Below, piece after piece: positions 54,558 to 63,731 of a stretch of DNA of 64,000 nt. A program made the translations under genes and the position numbers. The stretch is from Pantoea sp. A4 (lineage in GTDB: Bacteria > Pseudomonadota > Gammaproteobacteria > Enterobacterales > Enterobacteriaceae). The notes under the pieces were generated by a model. It made no database searches and was not told the origin of the DNA. It saw nothing but the letters and a program-made list of their open reading frames with translations. The DNA lies in contig NZ_ALXE01000029.1 in the NCBI RefSeq assembly GCF_000295955.2, positions 62,001 to 126,000 of the forward strand, read 5' to 3'. Within the stretch, counting starts at the first letter, position 1. Each line of letters begins with the position of its first letter.

Positions 54558-55240
54558 TGCGCCGGTGCATCCAACCCCATTTGCCAGAAAGCGGCTTCAA
54601 GCCGGGTTGCGGTGTTAAAAATGGTGTTAAGTTCGGCCAGACGGCTCTCTCCACCGCGCTGATGAGCCACTTTCTCCAGCAGATCAAGGGATGACTGCAC
54701 GCCACGCAGATAAGCCTGATCGCCGTAGTTACGGATCCAGTCAGCATACGGATTGCCTTCCAGCACCGTATTGGGATCATTGAGCAGGCGTAAGCCGATT
54801 TCGGCATAACCGGCAACACATGGCATCAATGCTGCGAGCAGATCCAGTGCATCACCACGATGACCAATATCCAGCACATAGCGGGTGTAGTTCATGGTTT
54901 CAGCCGCTTCCGTCACCTGTTCCATCTCGCTTTCATTCAGCCCCCATTGCTGGCAATAGGCCACGTGCAGCGGCAGTTCATTCACGATGGCATTGAGGGA
55001 AGTTGTCGCCGCACGCATTTCCGGCAAGGTAGAGAATTTACTGACCAGCAGCGCATAAGCGCGTGCAAAGTGGATCAGGAACAGATAGTCCTGGGTCAGA
55101 TAGTGGCGGAAAGCATGATGTGGCAGGGTGCCTGCACCCAGTTGCTGGACGAAATCATGACAGACATAGGATTGCCAGACGGAGCCAGCATTGCGGCGTA
55201 ACTGACCATACAGGCCAGCATCAAACTGAGGAAGAAACAT
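54554..55240 (-). CDS. tenA: TenA aminopyrimidine aminohydrolase (thiaminase II)
   Basis: The 228-residue helical protein matches TenA: HHAFRHYLTQDYLFLIHFARAYAL, MNYTRYVLDIGHRGDALDLLAALMPCVAGYAEIG with the likely nucleophile Cys141, and LNTIFNTATRLEAAFWQMG near the C-terminus. TenA hydrolyses aminomethyl-pyrimidine to hydroxymethyl-pyrimidine for re-use in thiamine synthesis. I chose the ATG at 55238-55240 with GGAGG 4 nt upstream. The frame extends into the riboswitch, which is rejected as coding. It heads the salvage operon tenA-thiZXY. Confidence 0.9.
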   Translation of the reverse strand: MFLPQFDAGLYGQLRRNAGSVWQSYVCHDFVQQLGAGTLPHHAFRHYLTQDYLFLIHFARAYALLVSKFSTLPEMRAATTSLNAIVNELPLHVAYCQQWGLNESEMEQVTEAAETMNYTRYVLDIGHRGDALDLLAALMPCVAGYAEIGLRLLNDPNTVLEGNPYADWIRNYGDQAYLRGVQSSLDLLEKVAHQRGGESRLAELNTIFNTATRLEAAFWQMGLDAPAQ

Positions 55241-55318
55241 TGGACCTCCATTCGCTTTCAGGAGATCCGGGCATCCGGAGGTAAGAACAGGCAGTTGCAC
55301 GTAGCAGGATTGCCGACC

Positions 55319-55400
55319 CGTCCCTTCGCTGGCATGACCCAGATCAGGTTCAAAGGGTTCGGTTTGCACCATCTCAGCCCATCACTGGACACCCCTCGGA
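55319..55400 (-). promoter_or_regulatory. TPP (thiamine pyrophosphate) riboswitch
   Basis: On the minus strand the conserved TPP aptamer elements are in order: a GGGGTGT 5' stem, CTGAGA with flanking A-rich/G pairing, then CCTTTGAACCTGATCTGGGT and a closing CGAAGGGA. Downstream, ACCTCC (complement of 55277-55282) can pair with the GGAGGT ribosome site of tenA (complement of 55244-55249). This suggests translational control, as for E. coli thiM. Ligand binding should lower tenA-thiZXY expression. Confidence 0.92.
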
Positions 55401-55466
55401 GAGGCATTTTTTATACGTGATTCAGCGGGCGATTACAATCACCGACAAGAGAAAAGCCGGGATTGA

Positions 55467-55491
55467 AAACCCCCGCAAAAAGCGGGGGTTT
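55467..55491 (-). terminator. Terminator after the siderophore receptor gene
   Basis: AAACCCCCGC and GCGGGGGTTT form 10-bp arms around a 5-nt loop, 8 bp past the receptor stop. On the minus strand the second arm is followed by T residues. It separates the receptor gene from the thiamine operon. Confidence 0.75.
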
Positions 55492-55499
55492 GAGCGGCA

Positions 55500-57707
55500 T
55501 CAGAAGTGATAAGAGAGGCTGACGGAGTAGTTAAACGGCTGACCGTAGACCAGGTCATCATCCATGGAGGTGTAGTAACCACGGTCAAACAGGTTTTGCA
55601 GGTTGGCCTGCACGGAAAGCTGTTTCGTCACGTCATAGCGTGCAAACAGATTAACCAGCGGGTAGCTGCCCTGATAGTAACGTTTGGTTGAGCCATCAAC
55701 ATAGGTCGCATCTTTATACACGCGGTTTTGCCAGTTTACGCCCCCGCCGACGGTAAGTTCCGGCAGCATTGGCAGGTTATAACTGGTGAACAGCTTGATC
55801 TCCGTTTCCGGCATATCACTGTTCAGGCGTGCGCCGGTATTGTCACGCGCCACGTAACGGCTGATGCCAAACGTCATTTTCAGGTTGTCAGTGACGGCAC
55901 CATTCAGTTCAAACTCGGCCCCTTTACTGACGGTGCCGTTGGCGGTGGCATAGGCCTGTTCGCTGGAGTTATTGACGAACACACCATCCAGCGCCTGCGC
56001 GACGTTGCTTTGTTCCAGACGGAATACTGCCAGCGTCGCGGTAAGTTTTCCGTTGTACCAGTCTGATTTCAGGCCGGTTTCATAGTTCTTCCCGGTAACC
56101 GGTGAAAGATAATGGCCGTTGGCATCACGATAGGTTTGCGGCTGGAAGATGGAGGTATAGCTGGCATAGGCGGACCAGGTGTCATTAATGTCATACACCA
56201 GGCCACCATACGGCGTGGTGTTATATTTGGTGACGTTACCGCTGCTGCCGTGGGTGCTCCATTGGGTGTAGCGCGCGCCAATGATCAACGAGAGCGGATC
56301 GGCCAGGGAGAAGCGGGCGGCGGTGTACATGGATTTCTGTCGCACGATATCGTCAGAGTCCAGATACCAGTCGCCCCATGACGGCTCTGCCACGTCACCG
56401 TTCCAGTTGTTGATGTCTGGCATGGTGGTATCACCAAAGTCACCATCAGAACTGTAATAGCGGTTGTGCTGGCGGCTGAAGCTGAGTCCTGCCAGCAGTT
56501 GATGCTGGCGACCAAACAGCTCAATCGGGCCACTGGTAAAGGTATCCACAGAATCCAGATTACGTTTGCCCTGATCCTTACTGCCAAAGGCGGATAAACC
56601 AAGACCGGTTTGCGCATCAGCAAAATCTTCAAGGTAGATCAGCTTGTCATTCACGGTCGCCTGGGCATGGGTGGCATTGAGACGGAATACCCAGCCGTTG
56701 TCGAATTTCTGGTCGAGGTTAACAAAGACCTTGTGTGAGCTGAGGTCGTAATGTGTCCAGTCCGCTGAAGGGTTGGTGCTGCGGGCAAAGTGGGTTGGTG
56801 CGCCGTTGCTGTACCAAATAGGCAGCCCGCCCCAGGTTGGGTTCGCGGTCTGGCTCTCCTGGAAGTCATAGCCCAATGAGAGCGTTGTGCTGTCGGTGAG
56901 GTCCGCATCGACCACGCCATACAGGAACTCTTTGCGCTTGTGGTAGCGGTCTAACCAACTGTCCTGATCCTGATAACCCGCCACTACGCGGCCACGCACC
57001 GAACCCGTGCTGTTGAGGGGACCAGACAGGTCGGCGACATAGCGTTGATTGTTCCAGCTACCATAACTGGCATAGAGATCGCCAGTGAAGGTTTTGCTAT
57101 CGGCACGTTTGCGCACCATATTCACCGACGCGCCCGGACTGCCCGATCCGCTCATCAGGCCATTGGCACCTCGTACGATCTCAATTTTGTCATAGATAGC
57201 CGAGTCTTCTGCGGCGTCGCCGAGGTTCCAGGTATCACTGACCGAGGTTGGGATATCGTCGTAGCTGTAGCTGGTTATTTCATAGCCGCGAGAGTAGTAG
57301 CTCGATCGCTCACTGTCATACAGGCTGGCCGAGATCCCGGTGGTATTCGTAAGAACATCGCCAACCGTCTGCAACTGCTGATCTTTCATGCGCTGCTGTG
57401 TCACGACCGTCACAGATTGCGGTACATCACGCGGTGCCAGTAGCAGCTTTGTGCCCGCACGCGTGACCTGCTCGGTGTAATCCTTTTTATCGCTGTCATC
57501 ACTGCCCGCGACGCTGGCATCGACCACCAGATCCTGTGAAGTCGCTGCCGTTGTGGTGGTGGTTGCTGTGCTGCTTGCTGCCAATGCTGCCAGCGGATTG
57601 AACAGCGCATTGACAGAAAGGGCTAATAAAGACCATTTAAAGCTTGTTTTGACACCGGCGGTTTGCAGACCGGTGCCGGTTTCCCTGCTTTTGAAAGACA
57701 TATTCAC
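55500..57707 (-). CDS. TonB-dependent siderophore receptor, FhuE/FoxA-like
   Basis: The 735-residue protein has a signal region (hydrophobic stretch to about residue 43, ending PLAALAAS), a plug domain (APRDVPQSVTVVTQQRMKD, VGDVLTNTTGIS, IYDKIEIVRGANGLMSGSGSPGASVNMVRKR) and a beta-barrel ending SYHF with terminal Phe. These match the ferrichrome/coprogen/ferrioxamine receptor group, closest in shape to FhuE (729 residues). It passes an Fe-siderophore through the outer membrane using TonB energy. A Fur-like box lies about 100 bp upstream of the start. The divergent neighbour is a YncE-like protein. The exact siderophore is not determinable here. An alternative start two codons downstream is possible. 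Confidence 0.87.
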   Translation of the reverse strand: MNMSFKSRETGTGLQTAGVKTSFKWSLLALSVNALFNPLAALAASSTATTTTTAATSQDLVVDASVAGSDDSDKKDYTEQVTRAGTKLLLAPRDVPQSVTVVTQQRMKDQQLQTVGDVLTNTTGISASLYDSERSSYYSRGYEITSYSYDDIPTSVSDTWNLGDAAEDSAIYDKIEIVRGANGLMSGSGSPGASVNMVRKRADSKTFTGDLYASYGSWNNQRYVADLSGPLNSTGSVRGRVVAGYQDQDSWLDRYHKRKEFLYGVVDADLTDSTTLSLGYDFQESQTANPTWGGLPIWYSNGAPTHFARSTNPSADWTHYDLSSHKVFVNLDQKFDNGWVFRLNATHAQATVNDKLIYLEDFADAQTGLGLSAFGSKDQGKRNLDSVDTFTSGPIELFGRQHQLLAGLSFSRQHNRYYSSDGDFGDTTMPDINNWNGDVAEPSWGDWYLDSDDIVRQKSMYTAARFSLADPLSLIIGARYTQWSTHGSSGNVTKYNTTPYGGLVYDINDTWSAYASYTSIFQPQTYRDANGHYLSPVTGKNYETGLKSDWYNGKLTATLAVFRLEQSNVAQALDGVFVNNSSEQAYATANGTVSKGAEFELNGAVTDNLKMTFGISRYVARDNTGARLNSDMPETEIKLFTSYNLPMLPELTVGGGVNWQNRVYKDATYVDGSTKRYYQGSYPLVNLFARYDVTKQLSVQANLQNLFDRGYYTSMDDDLVYGQPFNYSVSLSYHF

Positions 57708-57807
57708 TTCCCTAAAAGGAATGTAGGTTTTATGGCGTGATGCCGACCAGCAGTGGGTTTTCCTGCCAACTGTTGCAGGTTACCCATTACCGGTATCGTT
57801 CTCTCAT

Positions 57808-57826
57808 GAGAATCGCAATGATAATA
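57808..57826. promoter_or_regulatory. Fur-like box for the siderophore receptor
   Basis: GAGAAT-CGCAAT-GATAAT reads as three hexamers close to the Fur repeat unit GATAAT, the third exact. It lies in the divergent control region, about 100 bp from the receptor start. Confidence 0.6.
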
Positions 57827-57918
57827 ATTAGCCTTTGAGTCGTCGCGACATTACTGCAGGCAAGGTGTAACAAAAATTGACGAAAATGCGCTGGGGGCAT
57901 GTCGATTTACTTAATGGT

Positions 57919-57938
57919 TGATAATACGTATGCTTCTC
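57919..57938. promoter_or_regulatory. Weaker Fur-like box upstream of the yncE-like gene
   Basis: The 19 bases from 57920 match the Fur consensus at 12 positions, starting with an exact GATAAT. The site is 69 bp upstream of the yncE-like start. E. coli yncE is Fur-regulated, which makes the reading plausible. Confidence 0.4.
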
Positions 57939-58006
57939 ATTCTTTTTGACGTCTGCATCGGTAATTTTGCTGGATGCAAAGACCTCATTATTCAAGGGAG
58001 TTCAGC

Positions 58007-59101
58007 ATGAAAGCGTTGTTCAAGCCGCGTCATAGCGCGGCGGCTCTGGCGGTGGTTGCCGCCTTTACTTTGTCAGCCTGCCAGGCACCCGCGCAGAAAA
58101 CCCAGGCCCCTGCGGTTGTGGCTGCTCCAGCGAAAGCGGCAGACAGTCAGATAACCAAAGCCACTCTGGGCGATGGTCTGTATGAAATGGCGCTCTCCGG
58201 CCAGAACAACGCACTGTTCGTTGCCAGCGCGCAGTCATTCAAAGATGTTAACGGTGGGGTGATTTATCGTCTTGATCCCGCCACGCTGAAAATCACCGGA
58301 GAAACCCACACCGATCTGAAAAACTTCGGTATGGCGAGCAATCCAGAGGGCAGCGAAGTGTTCGCCACCAATTCACTGGATGGCACTATCTCCAAAATTG
58401 ATGCGAAGAGCGGTAAAGTCCTACAGCGTCTGGAATTTAGCGAACGCAGCAAAGATGGCGACCACTACGGTGCTCGTGAAATTTTCTGGCATAAAGGCGA
58501 TCTGTTTATTGGTGGTGTCGGCGACCCAGGCGTGATTTGGGTGGTTGATGCGAAGACCATGAAACTGAAAGCGCGCATCAAAAATGCCGGGAAATGGGTA
58601 ACCGGGATTATTTATTCCCCAGTGACCGACCGTATTTATGCTGCGAACGGCGGCGGTGAAGTGCTGGTTATCAATCCACACAGCCACAAGATTGAAAAAC
58701 GCTGGACGCCGGGTGACGGTAAAGAGTACCTGCTGTTGAACCTGGCAGAAGATCCGGCTACGGGTCGCCTGTTTGTGACTGACGATTCTAAAGCGAAAAC
58801 CACGCTGGTATTCGACGAGCACACTGGAAAAGTGATTAAGCGTATTGAAGGTGATGCCCTGGGTATCAAGTTTAATGCGAAACGCAATGAGATTTATATC
58901 AGTCAGCGTGAAAGTCAGAAAGTATTGCAGCTGAATGCCACCACGCTGGCAGTAAAAAATAGCTGGTCGTTTGACACGCACCCAAATAGCCTGCTGCTCT
59001 CTGCTGATGGTGAAACGCTGTATGTCACGCTGAAACAGGACTTCAATAAAGACAACACCACAAAAGGCCCTGATAGCGTCGTCCGTATTGCGCTGAAATA
59101 A
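58007..59101 (+). CDS. yncE: YncE-like beta-propeller lipoprotein
   Basis: The 364-residue protein has a lipoprotein signal (lipobox LSAC near residue 25) and repeated beta-propeller blades: YRLDPATLKITGE, KIDAKSGKVLQRLEF, VVDAKTMKLKARI, VINPHSHKIEKRW, FDEHTGKVIKRI, LNATTLAVKNSW. It resembles E. coli YncE, a periplasmic seven-blade propeller with iron-regulated expression next to the TonB receptor yncD. The same pairing occurs here with an FhuE-like receptor in the other direction. Its role is unknown, possibly linked to metal uptake or DNA binding. The ATG at 58007 has GGGAG upstream; a longer frame begins at 57974 and is less likely. The lipobox differs from the soluble E. coli protein. Confidence 0.8.
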   Translation: MKALFKPRHSAAALAVVAAFTLSACQAPAQKTQAPAVVAAPAKAADSQITKATLGDGLYEMALSGQNNALFVASAQSFKDVNGGVIYRLDPATLKITGETHTDLKNFGMASNPEGSEVFATNSLDGTISKIDAKSGKVLQRLEFSERSKDGDHYGAREIFWHKGDLFIGGVGDPGVIWVVDAKTMKLKARIKNAGKWVTGIIYSPVTDRIYAANGGGEVLVINPHSHKIEKRWTPGDGKEYLLLNLAEDPATGRLFVTDDSKAKTTLVFDEHTGKVIKRIEGDALGIKFNAKRNEIYISQRESQKVLQLNATTLAVKNSWSFDTHPNSLLLSADGETLYVTLKQDFNKDNTTKGPDSVVRIALK

Positions 59102-59112
59102 GGGTTATCTGG

Positions 59113-59130
59113 CGGCAGCTAAGGCTGCCG
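59113..59130 (+). terminator. Hairpin after the yncE-like gene
   Basis: CGGCAGC and GCTGCCG form 7-bp arms around a 4-nt loop, 12 bp past the stop. No strong T run follows. Confidence 0.5.
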
Positions 59131-59415
59131 TTACTGCTTTCGCATATCACTCTCCATTCCCGCCAGGCTGTCCACACTCCAGAAAAATATTCAAGTTAAA
59201 TATCCAGTAATTTGAATATGGTTTAATTATCAATAAAATTTACAGCGGTTTAAAGAGCCAACTTATAATCATAGACCATGCACAAAAATTAGCGCTGAGA
59301 GTGCCGTTTTTTTTACAAAAAAAGCGTCATTTATTTTTCACTTTACTTACATACCGTTTCGCTCGCTATTTGTTACACTGGGAAACTGATTTCATAATAT
59401 AAAAGGACTGACCTT
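59131..59415 (+). promoter_or_regulatory. AT-rich upstream region of the RND efflux operon
   Basis: This non-coding stretch holds no gene. A promoter-like pair TTGTTA (59370-59375) and CATAAT (59393-59398) is 17 nt apart, but the start it predicts lies within about 12 nt of the first codon. No regulator gene is adjacent, so control must come from elsewhere. Confidence 0.4.
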
Positions 59416-60567
59416 ATGGTTATTCAGCGGCTTATGATTCCCGCGCTGGTTTTGTTGTTAAGTGCTTGCGATAAACCTGCGACGGAATCTGCAACCCCGC
59501 CCGCGACGGAAGTCGGTGTGGTTACGCTTAAAGCCCAACCTGTTGGGCTATCCAGTCAGTTAACCGGACGCGTGACCGATTCCATGGTTTCAGATGTTCG
59601 CCCTCAGGTTGATGGCATTATTCTCAAGCGTCTTTTTACCGAAGGTGATGAAGTAAAAGCGGGCCAGGTGCTATACCAGATTGATCCGGCCAGTTATCAA
59701 GCGACGTACGATCAAGCGGTGGCGCAGTTGAAAAACGCCGTGGCGATTGTCAAAAGCAGCAAACTGAAAGCTGAACGCTACAGTGCATTAGTGAAAGAAA
59801 ACGGTGTCTCGCGTCAGGATGCTGATGATGCCGATGCCACTTACCAACAAAACCTCGCCTCAGTCGCGCAATATAAAGCCGCGGTTGAAAGTGCGCGTAT
59901 TAATCTTAACTACACCGCAGTGCGAGCGCCTATTGCTGGCCGCATCGGTATCTCTTCTGTCACGCCTGGCGCACTGGTTTCAGCGGCACAAACGACGGCA
60001 CTGGCAACCATTCGTGCCCTCGACCCGATCTATGTGGATTTAACCCAGTCCAGCGTGCAACTGCTCAAGCTGCGTAAAGCGCAAACGGCCCAGCATCAGT
60101 CAAATGAGATCGTACCCGTGACTGTCACGCTGGAAGATGGCTCAACCTATCAACATCAGGGCAAGCTGGAGTTAGTGGAAGTCTCTGTGGATGAGTCGAC
60201 CGGTTCTGTGACCCTGCGTGCAGTCTTCCCGAATCCTGAGCATGAATTGCTGCCGGGCATGTATGTGCGTGCTGCTGTCAGTAACGGGACGCGTCAGGAC
60301 GCGATATTGGCGCCACAGCAGGGCATTACGCGTGATGCTAAAGGTAATGCCACGGCACTGGTAGTAGATAAAGACAATAAAGTTGAGAGTCGTACCGTCG
60401 TGACCGACCAGGTGATTGGCAGCAACTGGCTAGTGGATAGCGGGTTGCAGAACGGCGATCGTCTGATTGTCCAGGGCACGGCTAAAGTTCAGGCTGGTAT
60501 GACGGTGAAGCCGGTAGAAACTGACAGCAGCACCACCAACAATAGCGACGCGAGCGGAGGCAAGTAA
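59416..60567 (+). CDS. RND efflux periplasmic adaptor lipoprotein (AcrA/MexA family)
   Basis: The 383-residue protein has a lipobox LSAC (Cys near residue 18) after MVIQRLMIPALVLLL. It then has the barrel-sandwich/lipoyl segment (VRPQVDGIILKRLFTEGDEVKAGQVLYQIDPASY), a helical hairpin (about residues 100-150) and a beta-barrel domain (LPGMYVRAAVSNG). It joins the inner-membrane pump to the outer-membrane channel. It is 1 bp before the pump gene. The cassette resembles AcrAB or EefABC; I cannot pick between them without alignment. Confidence 0.9.
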   Translation: MVIQRLMIPALVLLLSACDKPATESATPPATEVGVVTLKAQPVGLSSQLTGRVTDSMVSDVRPQVDGIILKRLFTEGDEVKAGQVLYQIDPASYQATYDQAVAQLKNAVAIVKSSKLKAERYSALVKENGVSRQDADDADATYQQNLASVAQYKAAVESARINLNYTAVRAPIAGRIGISSVTPGALVSAAQTTALATIRALDPIYVDLTQSSVQLLKLRKAQTAQHQSNEIVPVTVTLEDGSTYQHQGKLELVEVSVDESTGSVTLRAVFPNPEHELLPGMYVRAAVSNGTRQDAILAPQQGITRDAKGNATALVVDKDNKVESRTVVTDQVIGSNWLVDSGLQNGDRLIVQGTAKVQAGMTVKPVETDSSTTNNSDASGGK

Positions 60568-60568
60568 T

Positions 60569-63500
60569 ATGCTGGCTCAGTTTTTCATACGCCGCCCTGT
60601 TTTTGCGTGGGTGATCGCCATTGTGATTATGCTGTTCGGCATAATCAGTATTCAAAGTCTACCGATTGCGCAGTACCCTGACGTCGCGCCACCGCAAATC
60701 AGTATTCAGGCCACCTACACCGGTGCCTCAGCGGCAACGCTGGAGAGCAGCGTTACTCAGGTTATTGAACAGCAATTAACCGGATTGGATGGGTTACTCT
60801 ACTTCTCCTCCAGCAGTACTGCTTCCACCGGGCAGGTCAAGATAACCGTGACGTTCGCCCAGGGAACTGATCCGGATATCGCTCAGGTTCAGGTCCAGAA
60901 CAAAGTTCAGCAGGCTGAAAGCCGATTGCCAGATGCGGTGACCACACAGGGGGTTACGGTAGAGAAGGCACAAAGTGACTTCTTGTTGATCATGGCGCTG
61001 TATGACAAAAGCAACAAAAGTAACTCTGCTGATGTTGCCGACTATCTGGTCAGTAACTTCGAAGATACGCTGGCTCGTGTATCTGGGGTTGGTGGGGTAC
61101 AGGTGTTTGGTGCAGAGTACGCGATGCGTATCTGGCTGGACCCGGTTAAGCTGGCTGCCTACTCGCTGATGCCTTCGGATGTGGAAACAGCCATTGAAGC
61201 GCAAAACACCCAGGTCTCTTCCGGGCAATTAGGTGCCCAACCTGCCAGTAAAGAGCAGCAGTTGGTGGCGACGGTGCAGTCTCGCTCGCGCCTGCAAACG
61301 CCAGAACAGTTCCGGAACATTGTGCTGAAAAGTAAAACGGACGGTTCGGTCGTGCATCTCAGCGATGTTGCTCGCGTTGAGATGGGCGCGGAAGACTACA
61401 GTGCTGATGTGCTGGCTAATGGTCATCCTGCTTCCGGTATCGCGGTGCAATTGGCTTCTGGCGCGAATGCGCTGACCACAGCGGAGAAAGTGAAAAGTAC
61501 CGTCGCAGAACTCGAACGCGGTATGCCATCTAACTATGTGGTGGCGTATCCGCTGGACAGTACCGATTTCGTAAAAGTCTCCATTGAAGAAGTCGTAAAA
61601 ACGCTGGTTGAGGCAATCATTCTCGTGGTTATCGTGATGTTTGTGTTCCTGCAAAATATCCGTACCACGTTAATTCCCGCGATTGCCGTCCCGGTGGTTC
61701 TGCTCGGCACGTTTGGCGTACTGGCGGCCTTCGGTTATTCCATCAACACCTTAACCATGTTCGGTATGGTGCTGGCGATAGGGCTGTTGGTGGATGATGC
61801 CATCGTGGTGGTGGAGAACGTGGAACGCGTGATGCGAGAGCAACACCTGCTGCCACGGGAAGCCACGGAAAAGTCCATGCGTGAGATCACCGGAGCGTTA
61901 GTCGGGATCGCGATGGTGCTGTCGGCGGTATTCCTGCCAATGACCTTCTTTAGCGGTTCGACCGGCGTTATTTATCGCCAGTTCTCCATTACCATTGTCT
62001 CTTCTATGGTGCTTTCAGTGATTGTCGCATTGACGCTGACGCCAGCGCTGTGTGCCACCTTGCTCAAGCCACATGACAAAAACAAGAAAGAGGGACGTTT
62101 CTTCGCCTGGTTTAACCGCAATTACGAAAAATTGCAGGGCAAATATCACCATCGTGTCGCACACGTGATCCACAGCCGCGCGCGTTATTTATTACTGTAT
62201 GCCATTGTGTTGGCGACCTGTGCGGTGATTTATATCAAGCTGCCTACTGGCTTCCTGCCAACGGAAGACCAGGGCTACATTATGGTGCAGTACACCCTGG
62301 CACCCGGTGCAACGGAAAACCGGACCAATGCGGTGCGTGACCAGATTCAGCACTATTTCGCGACCGAAGAGAAAGATAACGTTAACGTTAGCATGCTGGT
62401 TAACGGCTTTAGCTTCGCTGGCAGTGGACAGAATGCCGGTGTCGGGTTCATCGCACTGAAAAACTGGAGCGATCGCAAGGGCAGTGAAAATACCGCAGAT
62501 GCCATCGCCGGTCGCGCCATGATGAAGCTCTCTTCCATCCGTGACGCACAGGTGTTTGTCCTGTCACCACCCGCCGTTTCCGGTTTGGGGCAGTCTAATG
62601 GCTTTACGTTTGAACTTCAGGCGAAAGCGGGCACCAGCCGTGATGAGCTGTTGAAAATGCGTGACCAGCTGATTGCTGAAGCGAACAAAGACAGTGCGAT
62701 GGCGAACGTGCGTGCCAACACCTTGCCTGACCTGCCTCAGCTGCAGGTGGATATCGATGATGAAAAAGCACAGTCACTGGGGCTTTCAATCAGTAATATC
62801 AACAGTACGCTCAGTGCCGCCATTGGCGGAACTTATGTGAATGATTTCACCGATCGCGGTCGTGTGAAAAAAGTGTACATGCAGGGCGATCAGCAGTTCC
62901 GTAGCAAGCCAGAAGATATCAATCAGTGGTTTGTCAGTGGAACAGACAGCAGTGGTGACACCGTGATGGCACCGTTCTCAGCGTTCTCAACCTCACACTG
63001 GGCGTATGGCGCGGATGCACTGTCACGCTACAACGGTCTGCCTTCCTATGAAATTGAGGGGGAAGCGGGTAATGGGGGAAGCTCAGGGGATGCGATGACA
63101 GCCATGGAAAAGCTGGCTGCGAAACTGCCTGCGGGTACCACATACTCGTGGAACGGTCTCTCTTATCAAGAGCGTCTGTCGGGCAATCAGGCCATGTCTC
63201 TGTATGGGCTGTCGTTGATTGTGGTGTTCCTCTGTCTGGCTGCACTGTATGAAAGCTGGTCAGTGCCGTTCTCTGTAATGATGGTAGTACCGCTGGGCGT
63301 TGTGGGAGCTCTGCTGGCTGTAGCGGTGCGCGGCCTCGAAAACGACGTGTATTTCCAGGTAGCCCTGCTCACCATCATTGGTCTTTCAGCGAAGAATGCC
63401 ATCTTGATTGTTGAATTTGCTGAAGAAAATTACCGTAAAGGGGAAGGGCTGATTGAGTCGGCCATTCACGCCGCATCCATGCGTTTGCGCCCCATCATCA

Positions 63501-63730
63501 TGACGTCGCTGGCCTTTACCGCCGGGGTTCTGCCACTGGCAATCTCCAGCGGTGCGGGCGCTAACAGCCGCATCGCCATCGGTACAGGTATCATCGGCGG
63601 TACGCTTTCTGCGACCGCATTGGCGATTTTCCTGGTGCCGCTGTTCTTTGTGATTGTGCGCCGAGTCTTCCCGTCTGTGCCTTATGGACATGGAAAAGAG
63701 ACTGATACTGCCGCGCAGGAGGAGAAATAA
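60569..63730 (+). CDS. RND efflux inner-membrane transporter (HAE1/AcrB family)
   Basis: The 1053-residue protein has the AcrB layout: MLAQFFIRRPVFAWVIAIVIMLFGI as first helix, two large periplasmic loops, and the proton-relay aspartates Asp409 and Asp410 in GLLVDDAIVVVENVERVM. GYEDQGY-like (TEDQGYIMVQ) follows at about residue 570, and a second half with LSAKNAILIVEFAEE near the C-terminus. It exports hydrophobic drugs, bile salts or toxins using the proton gradient, working with the adaptor encoded before it and the outer-membrane factor after it. The substrate is unknown. The gene is complete. Confidence 0.93.
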   Translation: MLAQFFIRRPVFAWVIAIVIMLFGIISIQSLPIAQYPDVAPPQISIQATYTGASAATLESSVTQVIEQQLTGLDGLLYFSSSSTASTGQVKITVTFAQGTDPDIAQVQVQNKVQQAESRLPDAVTTQGVTVEKAQSDFLLIMALYDKSNKSNSADVADYLVSNFEDTLARVSGVGGVQVFGAEYAMRIWLDPVKLAAYSLMPSDVETAIEAQNTQVSSGQLGAQPASKEQQLVATVQSRSRLQTPEQFRNIVLKSKTDGSVVHLSDVARVEMGAEDYSADVLANGHPASGIAVQLASGANALTTAEKVKSTVAELERGMPSNYVVAYPLDSTDFVKVSIEEVVKTLVEAIILVVIVMFVFLQNIRTTLIPAIAVPVVLLGTFGVLAAFGYSINTLTMFGMVLAIGLLVDDAIVVVENVERVMREQHLLPREATEKSMREITGALVGIAMVLSAVFLPMTFFSGSTGVIYRQFSITIVSSMVLSVIVALTLTPALCATLLKPHDKNKKEGRFFAWFNRNYEKLQGKYHHRVAHVIHSRARYLLLYAIVLATCAVIYIKLPTGFLPTEDQGYIMVQYTLAPGATENRTNAVRDQIQHYFATEEKDNVNVSMLVNGFSFAGSGQNAGVGFIALKNWSDRKGSENTADAIAGRAMMKLSSIRDAQVFVLSPPAVSGLGQSNGFTFELQAKAGTSRDELLKMRDQLIAEANKDSAMANVRANTLPDLPQLQVDIDDEKAQSLGLSISNINSTLSAAIGGTYVNDFTDRGRVKKVYMQGDQQFRSKPEDINQWFVSGTDSSGDTVMAPFSAFSTSHWAYGADALSRYNGLPSYEIEGEAGNGGSSGDAMTAMEKLAAKLPAGTTYSWNGLSYQERLSGNQAMSLYGLSLIVVFLCLAALYESWSVPFSVMMVVPLGVVGALLAVAVRGLENDVYFQVALLTIIGLSAKNAILIVEFAEENYRKGEGLIESAIHAASMRLRPIIMTSLAFTAGVLPLAISSGAGANSRIAIGTGIIGGTLSATALAIFLVPLFFVIVRRVFPSVPYGHGKETDTAAQEEK

Positions 63731-63731
63731 G

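Noticed and set aside
55241-55372. 44-codon N-terminal extension of TenA
   Set aside because: These codons lie in the TPP riboswitch and its leader, and the GGAGG-preceded ATG at 55240 gives the family's normal N-terminus.
58421-58981. 186-codon open frame opposite the yncE-like gene
   Set aside because: It is an antisense shadow of a clear beta-propeller protein and shows no domain of its own.
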